This document shows, in pieces, positions 1 to 9,905 of a stretch of DNA of 64,000 bases. A program made the position numbers and the translations under genes. The notes under the pieces are model-generated. The model ran no database searches. It was not told the origin of the DNA and saw nothing but the letters and a program-made list of their open reading frames with translations. Source of the DNA: Delphinus delphis (lineage: Eukaryota > Chordata > Mammalia > Artiodactyla > Delphinidae); NCBI RefSeq assembly GCF_949987515.2, contig NC_082698.1, positions 29,416,070 to 29,480,069 of the forward strand, read 5' to 3'. The stretch's first letter is position 1; the number at the start of each line of letters is the position of its first letter.

Positions 1-190
1 CCCGCAGATCCTTTCCCTGGCTTCCAGGACTCGCACACACACAGATACCTTCACATGGATGGGAAGCTGCCTTTCCCCTTGTGAGCGGGAGGTGTGCTGA
101 CAGCCTCATCCGAGAGGGGGCAGTCAGACACAGTGAAGTGTGTAGCTGTGGTATGATTTAATGAGGCCCTGTAGGAGCAGGAATGGAGGG

Positions 191-419
191 GTGCGTGTGT
201 GTGTTGTGTGTGTGTTGTTTGTGTGTGTTGTGTGTTTTTGTGTGTATGTGTTGTGTGTGTGTGTTGATTGTGTGCGGTGTGTGCGTGTTGTGTGTGTGTG
301 TTGTGTGTGCGTGTGTTGTGTGTGTGTGTTGTGTGTTTGTGTGTGTGTGTGTTGTGTGTGTGTGTTGTGTGTGTGTGTGTTGTTTGTGTGCGTTGTGTGT
401 TGTGTGTGTGTGTGTGTTG
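191..419 (+). repeat. Interrupted (TG)n microsatellite
   Basis: About 229 bases of TG dinucleotides broken at near-regular intervals by an extra T (TTG) and a few TGCG steps. It lies in a PYROXD2 intron. Alternating purine-pyrimidine sequence of this length can adopt Z-DNA. The Cys/Val-rich and Thr/His-rich reading frames across it are artefacts of the repeat. Confidence 0.95.
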
Positions 420-704
420 GGATAGAGGATGCTGCCAAGTCCTGGGCCATTTCCAGTGCACCAGAAGATGCAGCTGGAAGCTGTGTCTCAAGGGATGAGA
501 GCGCTTGGTAGTGCTTTTCCGGCACACACTGAGCCGGCCCCGAATCCCCAGGAGAAGTGGGAGCTGGCAGCAGTTGCAACATCTTGGCCAAGATCAACCA
601 GCCAATTTGGATTTGCCAGCTGGGGCCTCTGGTCCTTTTCTCTGTGGGTGTTCAGGAGGCTTAGCTGCTGCCCAGTTTGTGAAATGGGCCTTTAAGTCAT
701 TTGT

Positions 705-830
705 TTTTTCATTAATTCTTTCAATAAATATCGATGGAGCACTTGCCTGGGGACTAGGTCCGGGGACACGGTAGTGAATGGGGTTGAAATCCTAATGGGG
801 GAGGTAGACACAGAGCAAGGAGTGGAATGG
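705..830 (-). repeat. L2-like LINE fragment, antisense
   Basis: It begins with an ancient L2 3'-end signature in reverse (ttctttcaataaatat, then a degraded 'gagcacctac...gggga' core) and continues to 'gggggaggtagacacagagcaagg'. It is highly diverged. Confidence 0.45.
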
Positions 831-1054
831 AGAGCTGTGGGCACTGTGATGGTGGGGCAACGTGGTCCAGGCTCAGAGAAGCCCCCCACGAGACAGAGAT
901 GTTTCATCTGAGACTCTAAGGACAGGAGGAATTAGCCAAATAAAAGAAGAGGGAGGAAGGGGCTTCTAGACTCTGGAACAGCACGTGCAAATGTAGGAGC
1001 TGCACGTGGCTCATATGATCTATTCAAGGCACTGAGAGTTGGCTTAACAGGAGT

Positions 1055-1086
1055 GGGGGTGGGGGGTGGGGGGAGTGTAGGGAGGG
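1055..1086 (+). other. G-rich tract with quadruplex potential
   Basis: Runs of five, six and six G separated by single T, followed by two GGG runs. This fits a canonical G-quadruplex pattern on the + (mRNA-like) strand inside a PYROXD2 intron. Confidence 0.6.
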
Positions 1087-1840
1087 ACGAGGCTGACGAG
1101 CAGGCAGGAGCCCTGAAGGCCAGTTTTGGAGACTGGCCATCGTCCTCAGAGCACCGACAAGCCAGTGAAGGCTTGAAAAGAGCTGAGTGACAGGAGCAGA
1201 GCTGAGTTTTGAGACTGGGCTCCAGGTTCTACGTGGAGAAAGGTCTACAGGGAAGAACGAGTGGGAGAAGTGGGTCCGATTAGGAGGACGTTACTGCAGC
1301 AACTTAAGAAAGAGAAGAGAATGGCCTGGACCAGGGAGGAAGCAGCAGGGAGTGGGGCCTTGGAAAGTTCTTTGGGAGGCACTCGACGATGTAGGTGGTG
1401 AGGGCCTAGTAGGAGGCAAGACTGACACCCAGTTTTCTGTTGGAAATTGAAGGTGCCATTCACTGGGATGGAGAAGCAGGCTGGGGAGTGGGGACAAGGG
1501 GATGGGTTTAAGATGTCTGCCCAAAGCTATGCCAGTGGAGATATCTGTGGGTAGCTGGGCATACAGGCTGGCACTCAGGAGAGAGCTGGAGAGGCAGGTT
1601 TGGGCATCGCTGCCACATTGTTGGAACCAAAGGTCTGCCCGCAGATGTCTACAGGGGGAGAGGATGCAGAATGGGAAGCGAAGGGCTCTTGCAAGAGTCT
1701 TGAGCTCATTTAAAGGATAGTCGGACAGGGCTGGATGGGGGCAGGGAGGGGCTGAAGATACAGGACGGGAAGGACTCTCTGCATCTAGAACTCAGATTAA
1801 ACCCCACCTCCAGCCACTGATTCTGATGATCTGTCCTCAG

Positions 1841-1982
1841 GTATGTGTTACTCCATCACATGATGGGGGGTCTGGAGGGGATGCGGGGGGCCTGGGGCTA
1901 CGTCCAGGGTGGCATGGGTGCCCTCTCCGACGCCATCGCAAGCTCAGCCACCGCACATGGAGCAAGTATCTTCACTGAAAAG
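1841..1982 (+). CDS. PYROXD2: PYROXD2 exon a
   Basis: The acceptor is ctgtcctcag and the donor is AAG|gtgaac, a weak but valid GT site. The first base completes a codon begun in the upstream exon; 47 codons follow, from [14 protein letters not shown] to SIFTEK. The exon ends in phase 0. It carries the Gly-rich [10 protein letters not shown] segment typical of PYROXD2. Confidence 0.93.
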
Positions 1983-4900
1983 GTGAACAGCCCCTCTACC
2001 CCACCCCAATTTTTGGCAAGGATCTTAGAATAGAACAAAGTATCGGATTTGGAGAGTCCCTCATTTTACTGATGGACAAGGCCTGGCTCAGGATCGAGGA
2101 GCTCGGGCTCTGCAACCTGTACTGCTGTGAACCAGGTCCCAGTTCTTTTGCCTACCCCATTTGAATTCACAGCCACTAGCCCACATTTGGGCTGAGCCTT
2201 TGCATTGGAGGGGTGGGCTAACGCCTCACCAGGAGCTGCAGAGAATCGGGGCCAGGGCTGATGAGGCTGCGAGTGCCTAGGGGCAGCATGGACAGCGGAA
2301 ATCCCCCAAGACTCACCTGCATTTCCCTGCCCGGGGACCCTGGGGGCTCTTTCCCGTGGCTTTAGACAGTGGCTAAGGTGCAGGTGAGCAGTGGAGGGCG
2401 CGTTCAAGGAGTCGTGCTGCAAGACGGCTCGGAGGTAAGGAGCAAAGTGGTGCTGTCCAGCGCGTCACCGCAGATCACCTTCCTGAAGCTGACGCCACAG
2501 GTGAGGCTGGGGGTGGAGGTGAGATGTCTGCCTGGGGTTGGAATGTGGAGGGATCAAGGGGACCAGGGCTGCATCAGGGTGGGAGATGTGAGTGCCAAGT
2601 CTCTCCGGATGTGGGGAAATCTGTCTTCTCTCCTTACCTAACGGGCAGGGAGCAAACAGCAAAGAAGCCTCACAGGTGAGGGGAAAGGTCCGGGGACGTG
2701 AGGTGACCGAGGCCAGGCAGTTAGCAATTGGCAGAGCCAGAGCTAGAACTCAGGTCTGACTTTCAACCCAGGGTTACTTCTACAGCTTTCCCGCTGTCCT
2801 GATTTCTCCCCTCTAACCAGCTCTAATTCCACTGTTTGTGTCAGCGATCTGTTGCCACGTGAATGCTGCGTAACAACCACACAGCTTCTGGGCATATCAA
2901 GAAATACGGATTTAGCACACAGAGCGGTAGAAATCAGTTGATCTTGGCTGAGTTCAAGTGATCTGGGCTCACTCATGCACTCCTCCAGCAGCTGCGGGTC
3001 ACTAGTGGGCCCTGCTGATGGCTGTGGCTAATCGAGAGGTCTCTGTCAGAGTGTCCAGGATGACTCAGCTCTGCTCCATGTGTCTCTCATCCCCAGGCAC
3101 GTAGTCCAGATCTGGCAAAAGGCAAAACTGAGCAAACTCAGTCACGCAAGTGCTTCTGTTTGCATCCTATTTGCTAACATTAGCTTTGTCTCATGGCCAA
3201 GCTCAGTCACAGTGGGAGGGCAATAAAAAGGGGTGTGCATACAAGGAGGGTTGGGGACTTGGGGCAGTTTTTGCAATTGATCACACCTTCCCTGTCCCCC
3301 AAAGATATGATAATATGTGTATGAGCATGGAGCTCCCAGCGATTGGGGGATTATTCTTGGGGACAAGGCACCACTTTTTCTGAGTGATTCCACTAATCAA
3401 ATTCAGCAAACATCAGTTCAAAAGCATCTTGAGACAATTTTGAGATCATCAAGACTTCCAAGAGCTTACAGACCAGAGGTGAAAGACGCTGCAGCCCACG
3501 GGCCATATCCGTAGCAGGAGCTGGTGTGGGCCATTTACAGCCAGGACGCTGGCAGACTGCAAAGGAAGAAGTGGTTAGCGCAGAGCTGGAGGGGTCCAGG
3601 AGGGCTTCACAGAGGAAGTGGTTTGGCCGAGCTCTGAGGGAGGGAGAGGGTCTCCAGCAGTACAGGTTGAGGGACCAGTCTGAGCAAAGGAGTAAAGCAG
3701 CCCCCTTGGGGCCTTGGCCACCCCCAGGGTAGAACCTTCTTCTTTCAGGAGTGGCTTCCTGAGGAGTTCGCGGAGAGAATCTCCCAGCTGGACACCCAGT
3801 CGCCTGTTACCAAGATCAATGGTAAGAGGCACACCAGATTGTAGAGCTGTTTCTTCTGAGGGTATCTGAGTGAGAACTCTCCATGTCTGGGAAAGACCGA
3901 CCTTCACCATCATCTCTATCCCCTGCCCCACAGCCTGCCCCCCAGTTTGAAGGTGAAACACTTTTTCATACTTTTTCTTTCCAGCCCACCATGTGGGTGA
4001 GCAGGTGATGGGTAGAGATAGAGGACCCTGGGGGGCTGAGGACACAGGCCTTTGGGCCCTGACCCTCCTCTTTGGTCCCTCAGTGGCTGTCGACAGGCTG
4101 CCTGACTTCCTGGCGGCCCCCAATGCTCCCAGGGGCCAGCCGCTGCCCCATCACCAATGCTCAATCCACCTGAACTGTGAGGACACCCTCCTTCTCCATC
4201 AGGCTTTTGAAGACGCCATGGATGGCCTGCCTTCCCACAGGTGGGGACCCTGGAGACACTTGAGCCCCTGGTTAGAGCACAGGAGGTGTGGTGGGACGGC
4301 AGGGACCGCGCTCATTCACCACCCTGGCCTGGGAGGGACCAGAGAGCCCCGAGCCTGCCGGTCTGGCCGGGGACAGGGGCCTGGAGATGAGGGAGCTCCC
4401 CGTTGGTGGTCTGGACTGTCCTGGTGGTCACCGAGCCCGTGCAGGCAAACACCACCATGACCTTGCAGAGATCATCGGCCTGGCCCCAGCATCCTCCCAT
4501 CTCAGGCCTTCATTTTGTCCCGTCACCTCAGAGTGGCTCCCCAGCCCCTTCCCTCTCTCCTCCCCGTGTCGCACGCAGACCTATGATTGAGCTCTGCATC
4601 CCTTCCTCGCTGGACCCCACGTTGGCTCCCCCTGGCTGCCATGTCATCTCCCTCTTCACTCAGTACACGCCCTACACACTGGCTGCAGGCAAGGCCTGGG
4701 ACGAGCAGGAGAGAAACGCTCACGCAGACAGAGGTAAGGAGGGCTAGACCACCCTGGCTTCACAGTGACAGCTGGCCGAGCATCCCGTATGGCCTCCTCT
4801 CCTCCTGACTGCCCCATTCAGGATTAACACCTGCAAGTTCTGTGCCAGGAAGAGAGGAGTACCCAGGGAAACCTAAATCAACACAGTGAGTAACTGCTGG

Positions 4901-7900
4901 GGTCAGGCCCTGAGCGAAGAAAGCCAAAAAGACATCGTTCCTGCCCTCAGGTTGCTCACGGTCCTGCGGGGGAGACTAACAAACCAGTCTTACAGTACAA
5001 CGGACTGGGGGAACCAAAGGAGGAAGCTGTGAGCCAGAGAGACAGGAGAGCTTTCCAAAGGAAGGGACATTTGAGCTGGGTTTTAAAGGATGAATAGGAG
5101 TCGACCAGGCAGCAAAGTGCATTCCAAGCAAAAGAAATAACTTGAGCAGAGCAATGAGGTGAAGAAATTTTTGCATGTTCAAGGGGAGACAAGTGTTTAG
5201 GGTTGGAGTAAAAAGGTGGGAAAGAGTGGGAGGCTCTACTAGCCTGACACCCATAGGTCTCTGTAATGAATTGTTTATTTGCCTGTGGACTGTTTTTGTT
5301 TTTTTGCTTATTGAGGTATAATTTGCATATGAAAAAAATATCCATTTTAGGTGTAGAGTTTAATGAATTTAGTAAATATGCCGAGCTGTACAATCGTAAT
5401 GCCTCTTTCTCCTAACACCATCTCTTTTCCCTGTGTTCGACACCTAGTGTGTGATTGCATTGAGGCCTACGCCCCCGGCTTCAAGGGCTCCGTGGTGGGC
5501 AGAGACATCCTCACACCCCCTGACTTGGAGAGAGTCTTTGGGCTTCCTGGGGGGGTGAGTACAGGACTGGGGTCTCTCGTCATACTCTCCCTGTACCCCG
5601 ACTCCCTGGCAGGCCCACGCGGCTTTATCTTGTCCCTCCACACCCAGCCTTCAGCAGGAAGAGAGGACAGAGGCAGAGACCACAGCAGAGAGGGGACAGA
5701 GACACCGTCAGATTTAGGCAGTGAAGGAGGAGTGAGGAGAGGCAGCGTCTGCTGAGCAGGTCACCAGGACTGCGGCCCTTCTGCCTGGATGTCCATGTCA
5801 GCCCCTCCCATCTGCCTTTCTTCAGAGGGACCTCCCCTCCCCCAGGCAGCATGTGCTCACACTTCTCTTATCAAAAACTCACTGAGCCTGGAGGCAGGGG
5901 GATGGGTCAGGAGGCAGGTCAAATACAGCAGTGACTAGCTTCGTGTGGCTGTTGAGCCCTTAAATGTGGCCAGGCCAAAATGAGATGTGCTTCGAGTATA
6001 AAATGCACCCCAGATTGCAAAGACCAAGTACAGAAAAATGTAGCATGTCTCATCAATAATTTTAATACCAACCACATGTTGAAATGATAATACTTTGGAT
6101 CTATTGGCTTAAATTAAATACATCATTTAATTGGGTTAAATTAAATATATTATTAACATTAATTTCACCAGTTTCCTTTTAAGTGTTAACGTGGCTACTG
6201 GAAAATCTAAAATTACATGTGCGACTCCCGTTATATTTTTACTGGACAGCACTGGGCCTGATAGAGAGTGAGAGAGGCCAGGCAGTGGGAAGGGAAGGGA
6301 AAGAGTGGAGGCGGAAGGCTTGGGCAGGTGGATTGAGAAGTCTTGATACATGTGCGTGCAGAGGGCGGGTGGAGGGGACGTAAAGGGTCCACCTGAAGGC
6401 CAAGGAGGGGGAGGTGATGCCATCCACAGAGGCAGGGAAGACGGGACAGGAGCCGACTTGACTCGAGGGAAGAAGACGAACTCAGTTTGGGACACGTTGA
6501 TGGGGCAGGTGAAGGTCATCCCCACGGGGACGTCCAGCAGATGTTGGTCTTTTTGTCCAGACCTGCCCCGCAGGTGTGCCCTTCCCCCTCCCCCACACCT
6601 CCTCCCTCCTCGGCTGGTCTGACCCAGGCCAGTGGAGCAGAAACGCGCTCAGCTCCCAGTATCCATCTGCCATTTACTGTGACCTTGGAACCCCAGGGCA
6701 CAAGCTCAGCTGGGTGTCTTGGCCAAAGAAACATGTACCAGAGTCAAAATAAATCAACTTCCTCTATTTTTCAAACAGAGTGAGGGGGATTCAGAGTCCA
6801 CAGCAACATCTTTAAAATCTCCCTTTTCTTTCCCATTCAGTTTCCTTACCCTCTGAAGATGCTCCCTACCCTTTTTCCTTCTTGAAAAATGCCTCTAGGA
6901 AACTTCACCCCCAGCCCTAGGACCTGTGCCTATTCTCTCTCTTCCCCTCCTCATTCTGCATCACAAGAGCCCGAGAAAACATCCTGGAAGGAGACGAACC
7001 TTCCTTGGAGAACAGGGGAAAGGAGCGGAGTGGAGAATGTAACACTCCTATGTTAACGACTGTGGCCCTGCCTCCTGCAGAATATATTCCACTGCGCCAT
7101 GGCCCTGGACCAGCTGTACTTTGCCCGCCCTGTGCCCCTGCACTCCAGCTACCGCTGCCCTCTCCGGGGCCTGTATCTCTGCGGAAGTGGGGCCCATCCT
7201 GGTGAGTGACCCTCAGTCCCACTACCCTGTGCGGGCATCGAGGGCTGGCAGAGGCTTGCAGACGGGAGCAGGGTAAACAAGGGGGGAAGTGAGAGGGGGG
7301 GAACTCCCGGGAGATCAAGCCATCACCCATGTTGAGAATTCTCCGGCCACAACCCTCAGGTTAGCTCACCTCCTCCCCACGAGACCTGGGGATACGTCCC
7401 AGTGGAGGCATCTCTCCAAGTTCCCATGGTGGGTTGTGTAAGACCCATGCCTCTAAATTCCCATCCGTATTTGAGACCAGTAAGAATTGGCAAAGTTCAG
7501 TTTCTCAATTTTAAAATTCTTCCCTGCTCCCCTCCCAGGCTTACTGACCCCACGGAAGCTCATCTCATACAGATGCTTCCTCTGAGTTATGTGGGCCCCG
7601 GCCCCCCAGACGGGGTCCATACTTCCATGACTTCCTCTCAAATCCTTAATCCCTCATTCTAGTTTCACGTGCTGGGAGTCTCGCCATCTGGCCCATTGGC
7701 TCTCAGGCTGGGGGGGCAGAGGGAGGGGGCCACTTGCTTGCACCAGGCACCTGGCCCTTGCTGCACTGATGCAGGGGAGTCCAGGATCTGTCTTAAGAAT
7801 CATCCCAGGTGGTTCTGATACCCACAGCCCCAGCATCACCCTTGAGGCGTCCCTGCTCTGCTTTGTGGCTGGTGCCTCAGCAAGTCCCATGGGGGGACGG

Positions 7901-8024
7901 AGGGGTGGGAGGGGGGTGAGCACGGCTTTGGTTCATGGGAGACTCCCTTCCAGGAGGAGGTGTCATGGGAGCCGCTGGACGCAATGCAGCTCACGTGGTC
8001 TTTAGGGACCTCAGGAGCATGTGA
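1841..8024 (+). CDS. PYROXD2: PYROXD2, C-terminal half (last eight exons)
   Basis: Spliced gene, partial at its 5' end. Exons are 1841-1982, 2366-2500, 3749-3821, 4084-4240, 4579-4733, 5448-5554, 7081-7201 and 7954-8024; phases agree at every junction and give 319 codons plus TGA. If the protein has the human length of 581 residues, this is about residues 263-581. Diagnostic stretches are [39 protein letters not shown] and, near the C-terminus, [20 protein letters not shown], the FAD-binding C-terminal signature of the phytoene desaturase/amine oxidase-like family. The Rossmann dinucleotide-binding motif lies upstream of the window. The human protein is known as mitochondrial, and common variants at the locus associate with methylamine levels; its exact reaction is unsettled. 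No frameshift or premature stop is seen, so the gene looks functional. One residue that may differ from human is the first Cys of VCDCIE, where I recall Phe. Confidence 0.95.
2366..2500 (+). CDS. PYROXD2: PYROXD2 exon b
   Basis: The acceptor is ggctttag and the donor CAG|gtgagg. It holds 45 whole codons, from [18 protein letters not shown] to ITFLKLTPQ, in phase 0 at both ends. The VxGVxLxDGxExxxxxVLSSASP pattern is the strand-turn-strand of the FAD-domain insertion in this oxidoreductase family. Confidence 0.93.
2665..2800 (-). repeat. MIR fragment, antisense, in intron b-c
   Basis: It shows the reversed MIR core: 'gtgaggggaaaggtc', 'ggccaggcagttagcaattg' and 'cagagccagagctagaactc'. It is strongly decayed. 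Confidence 0.5.
2838..3290 (-). repeat. Ancient LTR-like repeat (same family as 54180-54690)
   Basis: It shares landmarks in order with a second copy at 54180-54690: a 'gtgtctctcatc' block, a 'ggccaa..agtcac' block and a 'ttggggac' end. The pattern resembles antisense MaLR/MLT-type LTRs, but the family name is not certain. It fills much of the intron between exons b and c. Confidence 0.45.
3749..3821 (+). CDS. PYROXD2: PYROXD2 exon c
   Basis: The acceptor has a strong pyrimidine tract (ttcttctttcag) and the donor is ATG|gtaaga. It encodes [19 protein letters not shown] then VTKIN, and ends with the first base of a split Val codon. Confidence 0.93.
4084..4240 (+). CDS. PYROXD2: PYROXD2 exon d
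   Basis: The acceptor is tccctcag; the donor CAG|gtgggg is weaker than its neighbours. It encodes [20 protein letters not shown] through DGLPSHR, with split codons at both ends. A long minus-strand reading frame overlaps it and is an antisense shadow. Confidence 0.93.
4579..4733 (+). CDS. PYROXD2: PYROXD2 exon e
   Basis: The acceptor is cgcacgcag and the donor GAG|gtaagg. It encodes [20 protein letters not shown] through [12 protein letters not shown]. The first base completes an Arg codon and the last opens a Val codon. Confidence 0.93.
4880..5270 (-). repeat. L2-like decayed LINE sequence, antisense
   Basis: It carries 'cgttcctgccctcagg' and 'gggggagactaac' motifs found in reversed L2 3' regions, then 'gggacatttgagctgggttt' typical of the same old mammalian repeat. 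It lies between exons e and f. Confidence 0.45.
5285..5402 (-). repeat. L1M fragment, antisense, next to exon f
   Basis: It begins 'ttgaggtataatttgcatat' and continues with a degraded 'tttagtaaatatgccgagctgtacaatc'. This is the reversed 3' UTR of an old L1 and ends about 45 bases upstream of the exon f acceptor. Confidence 0.65.
5448..5554 (+). CDS. PYROXD2: PYROXD2 exon f
   Basis: The acceptor is cgacacctag and the donor GGG|gtgagt. It encodes [20 protein letters not shown] and [17 protein letters not shown] fragment of an antisense L1 ends about 45 bases before the acceptor, so this exon's pyrimidine tract lies close to transposon-derived sequence. Confidence 0.93.
5925..6256. repeat. Ancient DNA-transposon-like repeat in intron f-g
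   Basis: It has an AT-rich core with paired 'gtggct' blocks ('tcgtgtggctgttgagccc' and 'gttaacgtggctactgg') and an end reading 'actggacagcactgggcct'. The layout resembles old hAT-type fossils, but no family is assigned. Confidence 0.4.
6257..7080 (+). other. Remainder of intron f-g, nothing recognised
   Basis: Purine-rich, then unique-looking sequence up to the strong acceptor at 7080. No exon, RNA gene or identifiable repeat is seen. Confidence 0.6.
7081..7201 (+). CDS. PYROXD2: PYROXD2 exon g
   Basis: The acceptor is gcctcctgcag and the donor CTG|gtgagt. It encodes [20 protein letters not shown], then [20 protein letters not shown] and the first base of a Gly codon. It holds the first half of the C-terminal FAD-contact motif. 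Confidence 0.94.
7202..7953 (+). other. PYROXD2: Final PYROXD2 intron, nothing recognised
   Basis: Bounded by CTG|gtgagt and cttccag. The middle (about 7750-7850) faintly resembles a decayed DNA transposon, but not enough to name. No other feature is seen. Confidence 0.7.
7954..8024 (+). CDS. PYROXD2: PYROXD2 terminal coding exon
   Basis: The acceptor is cccttccag. It completes the [15 protein letters not shown] motif and ends with VFRDLRSM and TGA at 8022-8024. This C-terminus matches the family end, so the stop is taken as authentic. Confidence 0.94.
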
Positions 8025-8290
8025 CCCCCAAACCAACTCTGACCCAGGAAGATGAATTCACCCTTGAGATGTTAAGTCTCCATTGGTTCAGCTTCCCAGG
8101 ATATTGCTTGAGGCAGGCAAGTCCTCAAGGCTCAAGCCATTATTCTAGAAAAAACAGTACAAGTTACATTGGGTCCCAGTTAACCTCGCATCTATGGCTT
8201 CTTGAATGAACTGGTTTTGTTTTATATCGATAGTTTGCATCTTTCTGTGTATTAGTACAATAGGTAATATGTAATAACCGGATGGGGTAA
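8025..8290 (+). other. PYROXD2: PYROXD2 3' untranslated region (end uncertain)
   Basis: The exon must continue past the stop. No canonical AATAAA or ATTAAA was seen before 9525. The nearest degenerate signal is AATAAC at 8273-8278; other one-base variants occur around 8686 (CATAAA) and 8908 (GATAAA). The end given is a guess based on the short human 3' UTR. Confidence 0.4.
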
Positions 8291-9320
8291 ACTTGTCTGG
8301 GGTACCCAGTAATCTCACAGCATCAGCTCCAAACAGTCCGTCTGATCAACAAGCATCCTCTCCACACTGTCGGGCGCCCTCTACCAGCTGATTGAAGGAC
8401 TGCCCTGGGGAGGCCCAGTCTACTGCTGTCACATTTCCGGCAAACTGTATAAGAAAGGACCCAATTCCCCAGTGCCCCACAAAGTCACCCACAGGGGCCT
8501 TGGCCTGAGCAGTGCATGGCCTCTCAGGCCGTCAAAGCTGCCAGAGTCAGACAAACAGCAGTCAGGGTGAGTGCAAGGGGGGTGTAGCTGAGGGCCGTCT
8601 GGGGACCCACATTCCCAGTTCTGGAGATTCAACCGCTTACTTCCCATGAGCGAGCCATACCCGTCACATCACCAATATCTTTCCACATAAACCTGTGTTG
8701 TTCTGAAGTGAGTTGGGTTGTCACTCTTGATCAGAAAGTGTCACACAAATGTCCCATGGTAATCCAGCTTCTTCCATCCCAGCAGCCAAGGCCGTGGTCC
8801 CGAGCCCCCATCAGCAGAGGAGGTGCAATGTTCCCTGGGGCATCACCTCCCTCCCTTTCCTGGGCAAATTTATAGATTAACAAATACCTGCCTTATTACT
8901 TAACCTCGATAAACCCAGATCTGTCATCTGTAGAGGAGTTGTTCTAAAGATCAAATAAGACAATAGATCATGGTTTAGTCCACCGTCTGGCACAGATAAG
9001 CATTTGGCACACAGTGGTGGTCTTGCTGCTGGTATTGATGGTGGAGATATTATTGTCACTTCTGGATTCTGCAGAAAGCAGTCTTTTTGACATCCTTTTC
9101 TTTAACCAGCCCACTAGAAGCAGTGTGACCAGGGCAGAGCAGAGCAATCTTTGGGTCCACCAAGGTCTTCCCACAATAAGGGCTGTCAATCTTGTCCCCT
9201 ACCTCTGCTTCACGCAACATTGGTACAACTAAATTTTTGAGCTTGTTGAAAATTTGGTTTTGGTCTGGTTTCTAAGATTTGCTTTTCTCAAAAGATTTGC
9301 CAGGGCCCAAGAGGGGGCAA
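8291..9320. other. Intergenic, nothing recognised
   Basis: Unique-looking sequence just past PYROXD2. It may include further 3' UTR if a non-canonical poly(A) signal is used. No exon or repeat is recognised. Confidence 0.5.
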
Positions 9321-9324
9321 ATGT

Positions 9325-9379
9325 AAGGAAGAAAGAAAGAAGGAAGGAAGGGTGGGAGGGAGGGAGGGAGGAAGGAAAG
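9325..9379 (+). repeat. GGAA/GGGA purine-rich simple repeat
   Basis: All-purine tract made of gaaa, ggaa and ggga units with one T interruption. It is a simple repeat. Confidence 0.85.
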
Positions 9380-9504
9380 CCATGGGGTGAGGGCAGGCAC
9401 ATCCGTCCCTAACACTAGCTTAAGGAGAGCAGAGCTGATTAACAGATAGGAGCTTGTGAAATCCCAGGGGCCTGGGGCACATCACGTCAGGCTCGGTCTT
9501 TCAA

Positions 9505-9905
9505 AATATTATTTTCTTTTTGTAAATAAAAGTTACAAATGCTTAGTGTAGGAAAATGTTTAAATAAAATAATCAAGAACATAAAACTCAAACCTAATCT
9601 TACCTGCAGAGATCCTCAGTCACCATTTTACACTATTTCCAGCTAGTCTTACATAATTGGAATCATATTCTACAGGTGGGCTTTACACCTTTCTTTCCTT
9701 CATTTTACTTCATGTCATGAGCATTTTTCAGTCTCATAAAAATTCTTTGACAACGTTCTTTTTAATGGCTGCCTAATATTCTCTTGTAAGGGTTATACCA
9801 TGACTTACTGGGCTGGCCAAAAAGTTCGTTCAGGATTTTGCTATGCTCTTACGGAAAAACCCGAACTTTTTGGCCAGCCCAATATTTGGGGACATTGAGT
9901 GCAGT
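9505..9905 (-). repeat. L1M 3' region, antisense, split by a mariner element
   Basis: Reads as the reverse of an old L1 3' region: 'ctcagtcaccattttacac', then 'cataattggaatcatattct', 'catgagcatttttcagtctc' and 'ttttaatggctgcctaatat'. It resumes after 9882 with 'tatttggggacattgag'. Similar pieces occur at 49185-49660 and 49865-50095. Confidence 0.65.
9808..9882. mobile_element. Mariner-type miniature inverted-repeat element
   Basis: A 75-base element flanked by TA on both sides (9806-9807, 9883-9884), the mariner target duplication. Perfect 20-bp inverted arms lie at 9809-9828 and 9862-9881 (tgggctggccaaaaagttcg and its complement). The sequence matches non-autonomous mariner copies known from cetartiodactyls. 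It encodes no transposase. It sits inside an older L1 fragment. Confidence 0.88.

Larger units (their letters stand above)
1..1840 (+). other. PYROXD2: PYROXD2 intron upstream of exon a (partial)
   Basis: Non-coding sequence before the first exon in the window. It contains an interrupted TG repeat (191-419), an L2-like fragment near 705, a G-rich tract at 1055-1086 and purine-rich decayed sequence. No exon with a PYROXD2-like product was found in it. Confidence 0.8.

Noticed and set aside
51..597. Thr/His-rich and Cys/Val-rich frames
   Set aside because: Produced by the TG/CA microsatellite on the two strands.
3575..4123. 182-codon minus-strand frame
   Set aside because: Antisense to a PYROXD2 intron and the start of exon d; no family resemblance.
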